From contig NZ_SLXQ01000010.1 in NCBI RefSeq assembly GCF_004340875.1, forward strand, positions 173,868-237,867: DNA of 64,000 bases, written 5' to 3'. Each line of letters starts with the position of its first letter. Positions within the stretch are counted from its first letter, which is position 1. Source of the stretch: Tamaricihabitans halophyticus (GTDB lineage: Bacteria > Actinomycetota > Actinomycetes > Mycobacteriales > Pseudonocardiaceae). The notes under the pieces were generated by a model. The model was not told the origin of the DNA. It worked only from the letters and a program-made list of their open reading frames with translations, and did no database searches. Positions 52,592 through 62,206 of this stretch are shown piece after piece. The translations under genes were made by a program, and so were the position numbers.

Positions 52592-52999
52592 ATGCCGAAG
52601 GCCGTGACCCTCGTTCGCACCGACTCGCTGTCCGATGTGGCGCAGTACGCGTATGCCGCGACCGCGCCCGCGGATGCCCGGCTGGTGTTCCTGGCAGGGT
52701 CGTGTCCGCTCAACGACGACGGCACTACTTATGGCGTGGGCGACTTCGCCGCGCAGGCAGCGAAGTGCATCGAGAACATGAAAGCGGCGCTGGCGGCGGC
52801 GGACGCGACACTCACCGATGTGATCAGCACCCGCGTGCTGGTCGCCTCAGCTGAGCAGGCGGATCTGGTCGCTGCCTGGGAAGTTGTCCGTGATGCCTTT
52901 GGCGATCATGACGCGCCAAGCACCCTGCTTGGCGTCGCGGCGCTCGGTTACGACAACCAGCTCGTAGAGATCGAAGCGACCGCGGCAGTTCTCGACTGA
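52592..52999 (+). CDS. RidA/YjgF-family protein
   Basis: A 135-residue Rid-superfamily protein (2-imino acid deaminase type or relative). Visible: YAYAATAPADARLVFLAGSC, GDFAAQAAKCIENMKAALAA and TDVISTRVLVASAEQADLVA. The usual Arg of active RidA (near residue 105, in the RxxV/C strand) seems present in STRVLVAS; the later conserved PART motif is changed (GDHDAPSTLLGVAAL). ATG at 52592 with GGAGAAAG upstream. Precedes the BtuF-like gene by 37 bp. Confidence 0.85.
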   Translation: MPKAVTLVRTDSLSDVAQYAYAATAPADARLVFLAGSCPLNDDGTTYGVGDFAAQAAKCIENMKAALAAADATLTDVISTRVLVASAEQADLVAAWEVVRDAFGDHDAPSTLLGVAALGYDNQLVEIEATAAVLD

Positions 53000-53036
53000 T
53001 CGTCGACGTCCGTCTCAACCTAGACGAGGAGGTGCG

Positions 53037-53807
53037 GTGAACCTGGTCGACGAGCTTGGCGCGACTGTTCCGGTGCCGGATACGCCACGGCGGGTGGTCA
53101 GCCTGGTTCCCTCGCTGACCGAGGCCGTGGCCACCAGCGCGCCGGAAATCCTGGTTGGCGCGACGGACTACTGCACGCATCCGGAAGGGCTGGCGGTAGC
53201 CAGGGTCGGCGGCTCGAAGTACCCGAAGGTAGCCACGGTGCTGGCGGCCGAGCCCGACCTGGTGATCGCCAATGCCGAGGAGAACCGGCCGGATGAGGTC
53301 GCCGAACTGCGCGCGGCCGGGGTGCCGGTGTGGGTCACCGCGGCACCGGGGACCGTACCGGCTGGCATCGAATCCGTGCGCCGAGTACTGGTCGAGGTGC
53401 TCGGGCTGGCCGAGCCCGACTGGGTGGCCAGGGCCAGCCAGCTGTGGCGGGATCCGCTGCCGATCCGGGCCCGCGCGGTGGTTCCGGTGTGGCGCAAGCC
53501 GTGGGTCGTGCTCGGCAGGGACACCTTCGCCGGTGACGTCCTGCGCCGGCTCGGTATCGCCAATGCCTACGGCGAGCATGCGGATCGATACCCGCGTCCG
53601 AAGATCGCGGAGTTGCGCGAGCGGTTCGACACCGGCGAGGCGGACCTGCTCGTATTGCCGGACGAGCCCTACGAGTTCACCAAGGACGACGGGCCAGACT
53701 GGTTTCCCGGGGTCCACTACGCACTGGTTTGTGGGCGCTATCTGACCTGGTATGGACCATCCCTTGTGGCCGCGCACCAGGCATTGCGCACGGCACTGGC
53801 TGGTTAG
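53037..53807 (+). CDS. BtuF-like helical-backbone metal receptor domain protein without signal peptide
   Basis: A 256-residue protein with the TroA/BtuF class III substrate-binding fold: RRVVSLVPSLTEAVATSAPE, VGATDYCTHPEGL, VLAAEPDLVIANAEENRPDE and a C-terminal lobe ending WYGPSLVAAHQALRTALAG. Family members bind cobalamin, haem or siderophores outside the membrane, but here no signal peptide, lipobox or transmembrane helix is seen, and GTG 53037 is right after a GAGGAGGTG site. It would thus act in the cytosol, perhaps as a cobalamin-binding or regulatory protein. Overlaps the convergent gene end by 4 bp. Confidence 0.85.
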   Translation: MNLVDELGATVPVPDTPRRVVSLVPSLTEAVATSAPEILVGATDYCTHPEGLAVARVGGSKYPKVATVLAAEPDLVIANAEENRPDEVAELRAAGVPVWVTAAPGTVPAGIESVRRVLVEVLGLAEPDWVARASQLWRDPLPIRARAVVPVWRKPWVVLGRDTFAGDVLRRLGIANAYGEHADRYPRPKIAELRERFDTGEADLLVLPDEPYEFTKDDGPDWFPGVHYALVCGRYLTWYGPSLVAAHQALRTALAG

Positions 53808-54130
53808 CGGCTCTCTGCCGTGCGGGTGCAGGTCAGTAGCCAGCCTCGATCGGTGATCTCTTGCGTGCTCAACTGCCAATCGTGCTCGGCGAATAGCGCG
53901 CGCAGCCGGTCCTTGGACAGTTCGCGGTAATCGATCCAGTTGACGATCAGTGTGTTGCTCGGCGGCCTGGTCCGCAGCAGGGCGGTGAGCTTTCGGGTCT
54001 GCCGCTCGCGGCGGCGTCGGCGAATGGCGGCCGGCGTACCGATCCGCACCACGAGTCCGATCAGCGCGATCACCGCGACGGACGGTACGAGCAGCCAGAT
54101 CGCCAACTCCCGCAATACCGCCTCATTCAT
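53804..54130 (-). CDS. Small membrane-anchored hypothetical protein
   Basis: A 108-residue protein with one N-terminal helix (LAIWLLVPSVAVIALIGLVV) and a basic then soluble region (NTLIVNWIDYRELSKDRLRA, HDWQLSTQEITDRGWLLTCT). Coupled by an 8-bp overlap with the upstream gene of similar build. No family recognised. Confidence 0.7.
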   Translation of the reverse strand: MNEAVLRELAIWLLVPSVAVIALIGLVVRIGTPAAIRRRRRERQTRKLTALLRTRPPSNTLIVNWIDYRELSKDRLRALFAEHDWQLSTQEITDRGWLLTCTRTAESR

Positions 54131-54431
54131 GATGCGTGCCTTCCGTGAGGCGGAAGCGGAGCAAGCCCATCCCGTTGCGCCGATACACGTCGACGTACTG
54201 GTAGCCGTCGAGTTCGGCGGCCTCGCGAATCATCTCCACGGATAGCGGGTAGGCCGTTGCGGGGCTGATCTCCGCCAGTCGCCCCTCGCCCGCGGCCTTC
54301 GCCAGGTCCTTGCGCAGCCGTTCGACCGCGCGACGAGGTCCCTGCAGCAGGGTCAGTACGGCGCTGCTGAGCATGAACAACGCCATCGCCGCGAACAGTG
54401 CGGCGATGACGACGAACACGACTGCTGACAC
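54123..54431 (-). CDS. Small membrane-anchored hypothetical protein
   Basis: A 102-residue protein: N-terminal helix (VVFVVIAALFAAMALFMLSS), basic linker, and a soluble part with SVEMIREAAELDGYQYVDVY and RNGMGLLRFRLTEG. Both this and its overlapping neighbour have the plan helix plus a small alpha/beta domain, so they may form a complex. Function unknown. Confidence 0.7.
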   Translation of the reverse strand: MSAVVFVVIAALFAAMALFMLSSAVLTLLQGPRRAVERLRKDLAKAAGEGRLAEISPATAYPLSVEMIREAAELDGYQYVDVYRRNGMGLLRFRLTEGTHHE

Positions 54432-54527
54432 CTCGGCGCCCCTCGCTCGGCGCGTCGGCGACGCGCGATCGACCCTGGCTTTAGGCGAATCATAGCCAGC
54501 AAACCGGGCGTCAGCAGCGTGTCGTGA

Positions 54528-56126
54528 TCAGGCCGGCTGCGGTTGATCCGAGCCATCCCGATCCGCGGCGGCCGCCGCCAGGTCCGCCTGCCGCACCCTA
54601 CGCAGCATGACCGCGGCGAGTACGGCGGCGATTGTCATGATCACCGCGCCGGTGAGCACGGTCATTCGCAACCCCGCGGCGAAAGCCTGATCCGCGACGT
54701 CCAGTAGCGGGCCAGCCAGCTCGCCCGGCAGCGTGCCGGCGACCTCCTGCGCGGCGCCCCGCGTGTCGCCAGCCGCCTGGACCGCGGCGTCGGGAACCGC
54801 ACCGGGCGCATCGTCCAGAACTTGCGTTCGGTACACGGCCGTGCCGACACTGCCGAGGACCGCCATCCCAAGTGCCCCACCGAACTCCGCGCCGGTTTCG
54901 GACAGCGCGGAAGCCGAACCCGCGCGCTCCGGCGGCGCCGTCCCAATGATCATGTCATTGGCCAGCGCGGTCACCGCGCCGATCCCGCCGACCATGACCG
55001 CGCTCAACCCGATCAGCTGCACCAGCCCGGTATCGGCCGTCACCGTCGTCAGCAGGGCCATGCCCACCGCCGCGGTGGCAAGGCCGCCAGCCACCACGAA
55101 GCCTGGCCGCACGCGGCGCACGATCAACATGGCGGCGGTGATTCCGATTGGCATGGCAAGGAAACCGGGCAGTGAAGCCAGCGCGGCCGTAAGCGGTCGG
55201 AAACCAAGAACGAGTTGCACGAACTGGGCGCTGTAGAGCATCACGCCGAACATCGCGAACATCGTCAACGTATTGGCCAGCAAGGCGGCGCTGAACGGGC
55301 GGGCGCGGAACAGGTCGAGATCGATCAACGGCGCGCGACCGCGTCGTTGCCTTCGTAGGAAGAACGCGCCAACGACGACACCAAGAGCGAGCGCGGCCAC
55401 GGCCGCCCAGCTGAGGCCGTATTCGGCGATCTCCTTGATGCCGTAGATCGCCGGCAGGATCGCCGCCAGCGACAGCACGGCGCTGATCAGGTCGAATCCC
55501 GTCGCGTTCGGATCGCGGTATTCGGGAAGCAACATGGGGGCCAGTACCACGAGCAGTACCATCACCGGCACGTTCAGCAGGAACACCGAGCCCCACCAGA
55601 ACTGTTCGAGCAATACCCCGCCGATGATCGGGCCAAGCGCGCCTCCACCCGCGAAGCCGGCGGTCCAGATCCCGACCGCGGTCCTGCGTTGACCCGCGTC
55701 GGTGAACATCGCCCTGATCAGCGCGAGCGTGGAAGGCGCAAGGGTGGCGCCACCAATGCCGAGGAGCGCCCGTGCGGCGATCAGCAGTTCGGGGCTGGGG
55801 GAGTAGGCGGCCAGCACGGAAGCACCGCCGAAGACGATCGCCCCGAAGATCAGCAGCTTGCGCCGTCCGACGCGATCGCCGAGCGAGCCCATGGTGATCA
55901 GCAAGCCGGCCAGCAGGAAGCCGTAGATATCCAAAATCCACAGCATCTCGGTACCGGTTGGGCGGAGATCCGCGCTCACGAACGGCATCGCGAACAGGAG
56001 CACGGACATATCCATGGACACCAGGAGCGCAGGCAGGACCAGGACGGCGAGGCCGATCCACTGTCTGACTCCGGCGGTGGGGCGCGGCCCAGCTGATTGC
56101 GGCTGGACTGGTGGGCGATTGGTCAT
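54528..56126 (-). CDS. DHA2-family MFS multidrug exporter
   Basis: A 532-residue transporter with about 14 hydrophobic helices, as in the EmrB/QacA (DHA2) family: motif A in GSLGDRVGRRKLLIFGAI, motif C-like FAGGGALGPIIGGVLLE, and QWIGLAVLVLPALLVSMDMS at the N-terminus. The ATG at 56126 is preferred; the earlier in-frame ATGs at 56138 and 56144 lie inside the operator. Divergent from a TetR gene, so it is probably an inducible drug-efflux pump. Confidence 0.9.
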   Translation of the reverse strand: MTNRPPVQPQSAGPRPTAGVRQWIGLAVLVLPALLVSMDMSVLLFAMPFVSADLRPTGTEMLWILDIYGFLLAGLLITMGSLGDRVGRRKLLIFGAIVFGGASVLAAYSPSPELLIAARALLGIGGATLAPSTLALIRAMFTDAGQRRTAVGIWTAGFAGGGALGPIIGGVLLEQFWWGSVFLLNVPVMVLLVVLAPMLLPEYRDPNATGFDLISAVLSLAAILPAIYGIKEIAEYGLSWAAVAALALGVVVGAFFLRRQRRGRAPLIDLDLFRARPFSAALLANTLTMFAMFGVMLYSAQFVQLVLGFRPLTAALASLPGFLAMPIGITAAMLIVRRVRPGFVVAGGLATAAVGMALLTTVTADTGLVQLIGLSAVMVGGIGAVTALANDMIIGTAPPERAGSASALSETGAEFGGALGMAVLGSVGTAVYRTQVLDDAPGAVPDAAVQAAGDTRGAAQEVAGTLPGELAGPLLDVADQAFAAGLRMTVLTGAVIMTIAAVLAAVMLRRVRQADLAAAAADRDGSDQPQPA

Positions 56127-56136
56127 GGCGGTAACC

Positions 56137-56187
56137 ATACACATGTCTTATACATTTGTGTAGGACACTTGTTTAAGACATGTGTAT
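56137..56187. promoter_or_regulatory. Operator region between MFS and TetR genes
   Basis: ATACACATGTCTTA (56137-56150) and TAAGACATGTGTAT (56174-56187) are perfect 14-bp inverted arms separated by 23 bp. ACACTTGT occurs at 56165-56172 and again at 56191-56198. The repeated units suggest two or more sites for the divergent TetR repressor, covering both start regions. The stretch is much less GC-rich than the window. Confidence 0.7.
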
Positions 56188-56222
56188 GGAACACTTGTAT
56201 GAAAGTTCGCTAGGATCGCCTC

Positions 56223-56825
56223 GTGGGACACCGCGAGGATTTGTTGGCAGGGGCCAAACGCTGTCTGTACGAGCGGGGGTATGCGCACACCACCGCACGC
56301 GACATCGTCGCCGCGTCCGGGACCAATCTCGCGTCGATCGGCTATCACTTCGGGTCGAAGGACGCGTTGCTGGTCGAGGCGCTACTCGAGGCCTTCGACG
56401 AGTGGAACGCGAAGATTGGCGAGATCGCCTTCGCAGCGGATCTGTCGGCGCCTGATATCTACGCGCAGCTGGAGCAGGCATGGACGCGCATCTTCGAGTT
56501 GTTCGCCGAACAGCGGCCGCTGATGGTCGCCAACGTCGAGGCGATGGCGCAGGCCGCACACAGCCCGCAGGTGCGCGAGGCCCTGGCGGAAAGCTACCGC
56601 TCGGTGCGGGAAACGTTTGGCGCCCGGTTTGCCGAGTCCCTTGGCGGGCTCGTCGACGAACGCACCGCCAAGGCACTCATCGGCTACCAGACCGCCCTCG
56701 GGGACGGGATGATGCTGCAGTGGCTGTTCGATCCGGAAGGCGGGCCCAGTGCCACCGATATCGCCCTTGCCACTCGGGCGATTGTCGGCATCTACGCCGG
56801 CCAGCTCGGATCGCGCGCCGAGTGA
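56223..56825 (+). CDS. TetR family regulator of the MFS exporter
   Basis: A 200-residue regulator: HTH EDLLAGAKRCLYERGYAHTT, ARDIVAASGTNLASIGYHFG (about residues 5-45) and an unclassified ligand domain. GTG start at 56223. Divergent from the DHA2 exporter with a large palindrome between them, the classic repressor-exporter pair. Confidence 0.92.
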   Translation: MGHREDLLAGAKRCLYERGYAHTTARDIVAASGTNLASIGYHFGSKDALLVEALLEAFDEWNAKIGEIAFAADLSAPDIYAQLEQAWTRIFELFAEQRPLMVANVEAMAQAAHSPQVREALAESYRSVRETFGARFAESLGGLVDERTAKALIGYQTALGDGMMLQWLFDPEGGPSATDIALATRAIVGIYAGQLGSRAE

Positions 56826-56838
56826 GCACGCTCCGTCC

Positions 56839-57711
56839 TCAGTGGAAGGTGTGTTCGGGTGCGGGGAATCGGCCGTTGCGCACATCCTCGGCGTAACTGC
56901 TCGCGGCGGTAAGCAGGGTGTCCGCGAGATTCGCGTAGCGACGGACGAACCGAGGCCCCTTGCCGCGCCGTAGCCCGGCCATGTCTTGCCAGACAAGGAC
57001 TTGCGCGTCGCAGGCCGCACCGGCCCCGATGCCGATGGTGGGAATGCTCAGCTCCGCGGTGACCCGTTTGGCCGCCTCGGCCGGCACCATCTCGAGCACC
57101 ACCGCGAAGGCGCCCGCCCGTTCCAACGCGACCGCGTCGGCGAGTAGTTCATCCGCCGCGTCACCGCGCCCCTGCACCCGGTAGCCGCCGAGGCTGTGCT
57201 CGCTCTGCGGGGTGAACCCGATATGTCCCATCACCGGAACCCCCGCCCCGGTAAGCGCTTCGACATGTGGCGCGAATCGCTGGCCGCCCTCGAGTTTCAC
57301 CGCATGCGCGCGGCCTTCCTTCATGAACCGCACGGCGGTGGTCAGCGCCTGTTCCGGCGAGATCTGATAAGACCCGAATGGCAGGTCGCCGACCACCAAG
57401 GCCCTGCGGGTGGCCCCGCTGACCGCGCGCACCAGCGGCAGCAGTTCGTCCACGGTGACCGGGAGCGAGGTGTCGTACCCGAACACGTTGTTCGCGGCCG
57501 AGTCACCGACGAGCAACACCGGGATTCCGGCTTCGTCGAACAGCTCGGCCGTGTACATGTCATAACTGGTCAGCATCGGCCACGGGGTACCGCGCTCCTT
57601 GAGCTCGCGCAGGTGGTGAATTCTTACCCGTTTGGCTGGTTTATCGGCTGCCGCCGGGCCGTTGCCGTACGGCGCGGTCGTTTCCTGGTTTGCCGCTGAT
57701 TCCATGGACAT
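56839..57711 (-). CDS. panB: 3-methyl-2-oxobutanoate hydroxymethyltransferase
   Basis: A 290-residue PanB, which makes ketopantoate from alpha-ketoisovalerate and methylene-THF for pantothenate/CoA. Visible: [35 protein letters not shown] (Mg2+ ligand Asp), VKLEGG (catalytic region) and [40 protein letters not shown]. The N-terminal 20 residues are variable. ATG at 57711; a second ATG is two codons in. Counterpart of Rv2225. Confidence 0.95.
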   Translation of the reverse strand: MSMESAANQETTAPYGNGPAAADKPAKRVRIHHLRELKERGTPWPMLTSYDMYTAELFDEAGIPVLLVGDSAANNVFGYDTSLPVTVDELLPLVRAVSGATRRALVVGDLPFGSYQISPEQALTTAVRFMKEGRAHAVKLEGGQRFAPHVEALTGAGVPVMGHIGFTPQSEHSLGGYRVQGRGDAADELLADAVALERAGAFAVVLEMVPAEAAKRVTAELSIPTIGIGAGAACDAQVLVWQDMAGLRRGKGPRFVRRYANLADTLLTAASSYAEDVRNGRFPAPEHTFH

Positions 57712-57844
57712 CGCTGTCGACCATCCTTTCCTCGAGGCCCTGCAGTGGGTCCCCGGGCAGTGCGGATTGGGTCCATTCAGCGTGGCACCACGCGGCTCGG
57801 TTGGCACGCCCGCTGCGACGAGCTTCACAGCTGAGCAGACGGAC

Positions 57845-59566
57845 TCAGCCGTTGCCCTCCCGCCAACCGCTGGTGATCGGCAGCCGGCGATCCCTGCCGA
57901 AGGCACGGAAGGTGATCTTGGTTCCCGGCGGGTACTGCCGACGCTTGTACTCCGCGTTGTCGACCAGCCGCAGTACCCGGTCCACCAGTTGATGGTCATA
58001 GCCAGCACGCAGCAGCTCGGCGTAGCCCCGGTTACCTTCGACGTAGTCGTCGAGTACCTCGTCGAGCACGTCATAGGACGGCAACGAGTCACTGTCCCGC
58101 TGGTCCGGGCGCAGTTCCGCGGAAGGCTCCTTGTTGATCGAGTTCTCCGGGATCGGGGGCGTCTCGCCGCGCTTTTCCGCCTCGGCGTTGCGCCACCTCG
58201 CCAACCGCCACACCAGCGTTTTGGGCACATCTTTGATGGGTGCGAAGCCCCCTACCGCATCGCCGTAGATCGTCGAGTACCCGACCGCGAGTTCCGTCTT
58301 GTTCCCAGGAGCCAGCACCAGATGGCCATCCTTGTTGGACAGTGCCATGAGCAGCACCCCCCGGCAGCGGGCCTGCACGTTCTCCTCGGCCAGTCCAGAA
58401 AGCTCGAGCTGATCGACGAAAACGCGCACCATGTCCTCGATCGGCTGCACCCGGAAATGGCATCCCAACCGCTTGGCAAGCTCTGTCGCGTCATCGCGGG
58501 AATGCGCCGAGGAATAGGTGGACGGCATGGACACGCCGTAGACCGCATCCGGTCCGAGCGCGTCCACGGCGAGCGCCGCGGTCAGCGCGGAGTCGATACC
58601 GCCGGAGAAGCCGAAGCTCACCGAGCGGAAACGGTTCTTGTGCGCGTAGTCCCGTAGCCCGGTCACCAGCGCGCCCCACACCTCCGCTTCATCGGTGAGC
58701 GGTTCGGCGATCGGCGCGTCGGCAAGCGGTTCGTAGCCAGGCAGCGCCGCGTCGGTGAGTACCTTGCGGTGCACGGTGAATCCGGCCACCGCGCCCTCGG
58801 TTCGCGCGGCGCCACCGGGTAGCTCCAGATCCTTGACCAGCAGGTGTTCCACGAACTGCGGCGCGCGGCCAAGTAGTTCGCCGTCCGCGCCCACCAGTAG
58901 CGAATCACCGTCGAAGACGAGCTCGTCCTGACCGCCGTACAGATTGGTGTAGGCCAGCGGCGCATTCGCCTCCCGCGCCCGCCGTGCGACCAACGGCAGT
59001 CGCTGATCGTCCTTGTTGCGCTCATAGGGCGAGGCGTTCGGCGCGATGATGAGATCCACGCCCGCCGCGCCGAGTGCCGCGACCGGACCACCGTCCTGCC
59101 ACAGGTCCTCGCAGATCACCATGCCGATCTCGAGTCCGTGCAGCCGGATGATGTCCAGCGAGTCGCCTGGCTTGAAGTAGCGTCGCTCGTCGAAGACCCC
59201 GTAGTTCGGCAGGTGATGTTTGAACTGGGTGGCGGCGACCGTGCCCCGGTGCAGCACCGCGACCGCGTTACGCGGGCCGACCTCGTCGGCCTCCAGGTAG
59301 CCGACCACCACGGCCAGCTCGCCACAGCCGGCCTCGGCCAGACGCTCGGCGAGGCCCGTCAGCTCCACCTTGGACGCGGCGGCGAAGGAGTCGCGCAGCA
59401 CCAGATCTTCCACCGGATAGCCAGTGAGCACCAGCTCGCCGAACAGCGCAAGATGCGCGCCAGCCTGCGCCGCCTTGCGGGACCAGTCGACGATCAGCGT
59501 CGCGTTTCCGGTCAGGTCACCGACGCAGGGATTGACTTGGGCAAGGGCGATGCGCAGCTGAGGCAT
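57845..59566 (-). CDS. nadE: Glutamine-dependent NAD+ synthetase
   Basis: A 573-residue two-domain enzyme converting deamido-NAD to NAD with glutamine as nitrogen donor. N-terminal nitrilase-type glutaminase has its triad Glu44 (FGELVLTG), Lys116 ([10 protein letters not shown]) and Cys152 (VICEDLW). The C-terminal ATP-PPase has [12 protein letters not shown] and [23 protein letters not shown] at 59566 is chosen as [13 protein letters not shown] is the standard start; the open frame continues to 59644. Length is like the shorter bacterial form rather than the 679-residue M. tuberculosis enzyme. Confidence 0.94.
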   Translation of the reverse strand: MPQLRIALAQVNPCVGDLTGNATLIVDWSRKAAQAGAHLALFGELVLTGYPVEDLVLRDSFAAASKVELTGLAERLAEAGCGELAVVVGYLEADEVGPRNAVAVLHRGTVAATQFKHHLPNYGVFDERRYFKPGDSLDIIRLHGLEIGMVICEDLWQDGGPVAALGAAGVDLIIAPNASPYERNKDDQRLPLVARRAREANAPLAYTNLYGGQDELVFDGDSLLVGADGELLGRAPQFVEHLLVKDLELPGGAARTEGAVAGFTVHRKVLTDAALPGYEPLADAPIAEPLTDEAEVWGALVTGLRDYAHKNRFRSVSFGFSGGIDSALTAALAVDALGPDAVYGVSMPSTYSSAHSRDDATELAKRLGCHFRVQPIEDMVRVFVDQLELSGLAEENVQARCRGVLLMALSNKDGHLVLAPGNKTELAVGYSTIYGDAVGGFAPIKDVPKTLVWRLARWRNAEAEKRGETPPIPENSINKEPSAELRPDQRDSDSLPSYDVLDEVLDDYVEGNRGYAELLRAGYDHQLVDRVLRLVDNAEYKRRQYPPGTKITFRAFGRDRRLPITSGWREGNG

Positions 59567-59667
59567 ACGCGCATTGTCTCGCATCGTTGTGCTGGCCGGC
59601 GCGGCGATGCGGCGCGAAACACGGTGGCTACACGACATGTTCACGGTAGGGGTGGCAAGATCGTGCC

Positions 59668-61272
59668 GTGGCTCGATTCTCGCGCGTATTGCCGATGGTG
59701 TCCCTGCTTGCCGTCGCGGGTCTGCTCGCTGCCTGCGCTGGGGACGATTCGGGTGATCAAGAAGGCGCCCAGCAGGAGGTCACCGAGCAGCAGGGGCCGG
59801 CAGGTGCGGTCCCCGAGGGCCTTGACGAGTTCTACGGCCAGTCGCTGACCTGGCAGGACTGCGAGGATTACGCCACCTCGGACACCGCGAGCATGGCGTT
59901 CAACGTCACGGGTATCGAATGCACCCGGCTGACCGTGCCCCTCGACTACGCGAAACCAGACGGCGAGACGATCACGATCGGGGTACTTCGGCACAAGGCG
60001 GACGATCAGCAGCGGCGGATCGGTTCGCTGATCATGAACCCGGGTGGACCCGGTGCCGCCGGGATGCCGGCGGCCGCGCAGACCGCGTCCAGCGCCACCG
60101 ACTCGCCGCTGAGTAAGCGGTTCGACTTCGTTGGGTTCGATCCACGTGGCGTCGGCGCGAGCGAACCGCAGATCAGCTGCCTCACCGGCGAGGAACGCGA
60201 CGCGGAGCGGGCCGAGGACGACGAGGCGGACACCTCGCCGGCCGGCGTGCGCAAGCAGGAGGAGGATCAGCGGGCGTTCGCGGAGAAGTGCGCCGAACGC
60301 ACCGAGCATGGCGAGCAGATGTTGGCCAACATGGGCACCAGGGACGTCGTCAAGGATATGGACGTGCTGCGTTCGGCCCTCGGCGATGAGCAGCTCAGCT
60401 ACGTCGGCTACTCCTATGGCACCCGGATCGGCAGCGTCTACGCGGAGACCTTTCCGGACAATGTGCGAGCGCTGGTTCTCGACGGCGCGCTAGACCCGAA
60501 TCAGGACCCGACCGATGAACTGGTCGCCCAGGGCGAAGGCTTCCAGCAGGCCTTCGGGCAGTTCGCCGACTGGTGCGCGAAGCGGCAGGACTGCGCGCTC
60601 GGACAGCAAGCCGACCAGGCGACCGAGAAGTTCCAGGAACTCGTGCAACCGTTGATCGAGCGCCCGGTCGAGGTCGGCGACGGCCGCAAGCTGTCCTTTG
60701 ACGACGCGACGACCGCGGCCGCGCAGGCGATGTACTCCGAGCAGCTCTGGGAGCCGTTGAACTCCGGGCTCAACGAGTTGAACCGTAACCGCGGCGCCGC
60801 GCTGATGCAGCTGGCCGACCTGTACAACGAGCGCAACAAGGACGGTAGCTACGCCACCACTCAGGACGCGTTCACCGCGGTTCGGTGCGTGGACGACGAG
60901 CCGGTCACCGATCGGCAGGAGTTGCTGGCCACCGAACGCAAGTACAAGGAGGTCGCGCCGTTCCTGGACAACGGTCAGCCCGCCGGTGGCGTCCGGGACG
61001 CCTGTGCCTTCTGGCCGGTGCCGAACACCGACCAGCCGAGCACACCCGAGGTGCCTGATCTGCCGCAGACGTTGGTGGTGTCCACCACGAACGACCCGGC
61101 GACCCCGTACGAGGCAGGCGGCAAACTCGCCGATGCGCTCGGTGGCTCGCTACTCACCTTCGAAGGCAATCAGCACACGGTGTTCCTGCAGGGCAACCAG
61201 TGCGTGGACAAGATCGGCGCGGACTACCTGATCGATCTGAAGGTTCCCTCCGAAGGCCAGCGCTGCTCGTAA
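59668..61272 (+). CDS. Alpha/beta hydrolase lipoprotein (tripeptidyl aminopeptidase-like)
   Basis: A 534-residue lipoprotein: signal with lipobox LAAC (SLLAVAGLLAACAGDD), alpha/beta hydrolase core with GGPGAAG near residue 125 (oxyanion hole), nucleophile Ser249 in GYSYGTR, and a C-terminal TAP-like domain with VSTTNDPATPYEAGGKL (Asp) and EGNQHTVF (His). Matches the Streptomyces SlpD/E and M. tuberculosis Rv2223c/Rv2224c group of secreted peptidases/esterases. The GTG at 59668 is the start. A 17-bp tandem duplication covers its stop codon. Confidence 0.9.
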   Translation: MARFSRVLPMVSLLAVAGLLAACAGDDSGDQEGAQQEVTEQQGPAGAVPEGLDEFYGQSLTWQDCEDYATSDTASMAFNVTGIECTRLTVPLDYAKPDGETITIGVLRHKADDQQRRIGSLIMNPGGPGAAGMPAAAQTASSATDSPLSKRFDFVGFDPRGVGASEPQISCLTGEERDAERAEDDEADTSPAGVRKQEEDQRAFAEKCAERTEHGEQMLANMGTRDVVKDMDVLRSALGDEQLSYVGYSYGTRIGSVYAETFPDNVRALVLDGALDPNQDPTDELVAQGEGFQQAFGQFADWCAKRQDCALGQQADQATEKFQELVQPLIERPVEVGDGRKLSFDDATTAAAQAMYSEQLWEPLNSGLNELNRNRGAALMQLADLYNERNKDGSYATTQDAFTAVRCVDDEPVTDRQELLATERKYKEVAPFLDNGQPAGGVRDACAFWPVPNTDQPSTPEVPDLPQTLVVSTTNDPATPYEAGGKLADALGGSLLTFEGNQHTVFLQGNQCVDKIGADYLIDLKVPSEGQRCS

Positions 61273-61289
61273 GCCAGGGCTGTTCGTAG
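61256..61289. repeat. 17-bp-period duplication spanning the hydrolase stop codon
   Basis: GCCAGCGCTGCTCGTAA (61256-61272) and GCCAGGGCTGTTCGTAG (61273-61289) match at 14 of 17 positions. The first copy ends in the TAA stop of the hydrolase; the second ends in TAG. Confidence 0.8.
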
Positions 61290-61312
61290 ACCGAGCGCCA
61301 CACCCAACCCGG

Positions 61313-62092
61313 CTATGCCGGCGCGTTCACCGTGACCGGCTCGTTGAACTTGGCAAGGGATAGTTCGATCATGCGGGCGCCGGAGCCCTTGGTCGCGGGC
61401 GGCAGTTGGAACCATGCCCGTACCGGTTCCTTCGCGGCGCTGTCCGCCAACCAGAACTTGACCTCGATGGTCTCCTGGGATTCTTGATCTTCCTCGACTG
61501 CCTGGTCGTCTGTTTGATCATCCGCTGGTGCGGTGTCCTCGATGCCGGGGATCGTCGCCTCGGCGTGCTCCTTGCTGAGCTTGCCCCCGACGCGGATCGT
61601 CTCCTGCCCTTCGATGGTTTCCCTGCCCTCGGTCCTGGCCTGGTCCACCCGACGCAGCAGGTTGCTCACGCCGCGCCGTTCGTCGAGCAGGATCGCTGGG
61701 TCGTAGACGCTGGTGACCGTCGTGGCCGGTGCTTCGGTCAGGTCTCCCGCCGGGTTCCGCAGGTACACGGTGTCGCCGGTGAGCACGTAGTCCAGCTTGA
61801 CCAGCTGGTCGGACCGCTGGACCTGGGCGCTGCCCTTCGCGTCCACCTGTCCCGTCGGCGTCCTGGTCAGCGCGCCATCCGCGGACTGCACGGTGATACC
61901 GGGCAGCTGGCCGTTCACCGAGACGCTGAACTGCGCGCTCTGCAGGCGCTGGCTCGTCTCCGCGGCCTTGCCGAGCAGGCGCGTCGGTTCCGGGAGAGGT
62001 CCGCTCGCATCAGGCTCGCTGCCGCAGCCGGCGAGTAACCCTGCCGTGGTGACGGCGGCGAACAGGACGCGAGCCCTCGGGAAGGTGGCCAT
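61313..62092 (-). CDS. LppX/LprAFG-family lipoprotein
   Basis: A 259-residue lipoprotein: signal ARVLFAAVTTAGLLAGC with lipobox LAGC, then the LppX_LprAFG fold (AETSQRLQSAQFSVSVNGQL, DQLVKLDYVLTGDTVYLRNP, SNLLRRVDQA). Such proteins carry hydrophobic lipids across the cell envelope in mycolata. An acidic insertion (DDQTDDQAVEEDQESQE) is unusual for the family. ATG at 62092 is chosen because the signal begins there. Confidence 0.88.
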   Translation of the reverse strand: MATFPRARVLFAAVTTAGLLAGCGSEPDASGPLPEPTRLLGKAAETSQRLQSAQFSVSVNGQLPGITVQSADGALTRTPTGQVDAKGSAQVQRSDQLVKLDYVLTGDTVYLRNPAGDLTEAPATTVTSVYDPAILLDERRGVSNLLRRVDQARTEGRETIEGQETIRVGGKLSKEHAEATIPGIEDTAPADDQTDDQAVEEDQESQETIEVKFWLADSAAKEPVRAWFQLPPATKGSGARMIELSLAKFNEPVTVNAPA

Positions 62093-62206
62093 GCGCCGAT
62101 GGTAAAGGCGCGATCGGCTGGATCCGCGGGCGGCGTCGGCGGGTAACTGGCCAACCTTCGCGCGCCGGGTAACACCTCGGTAACCAGTTCGGCATAGCAT
62201 GCCCGC

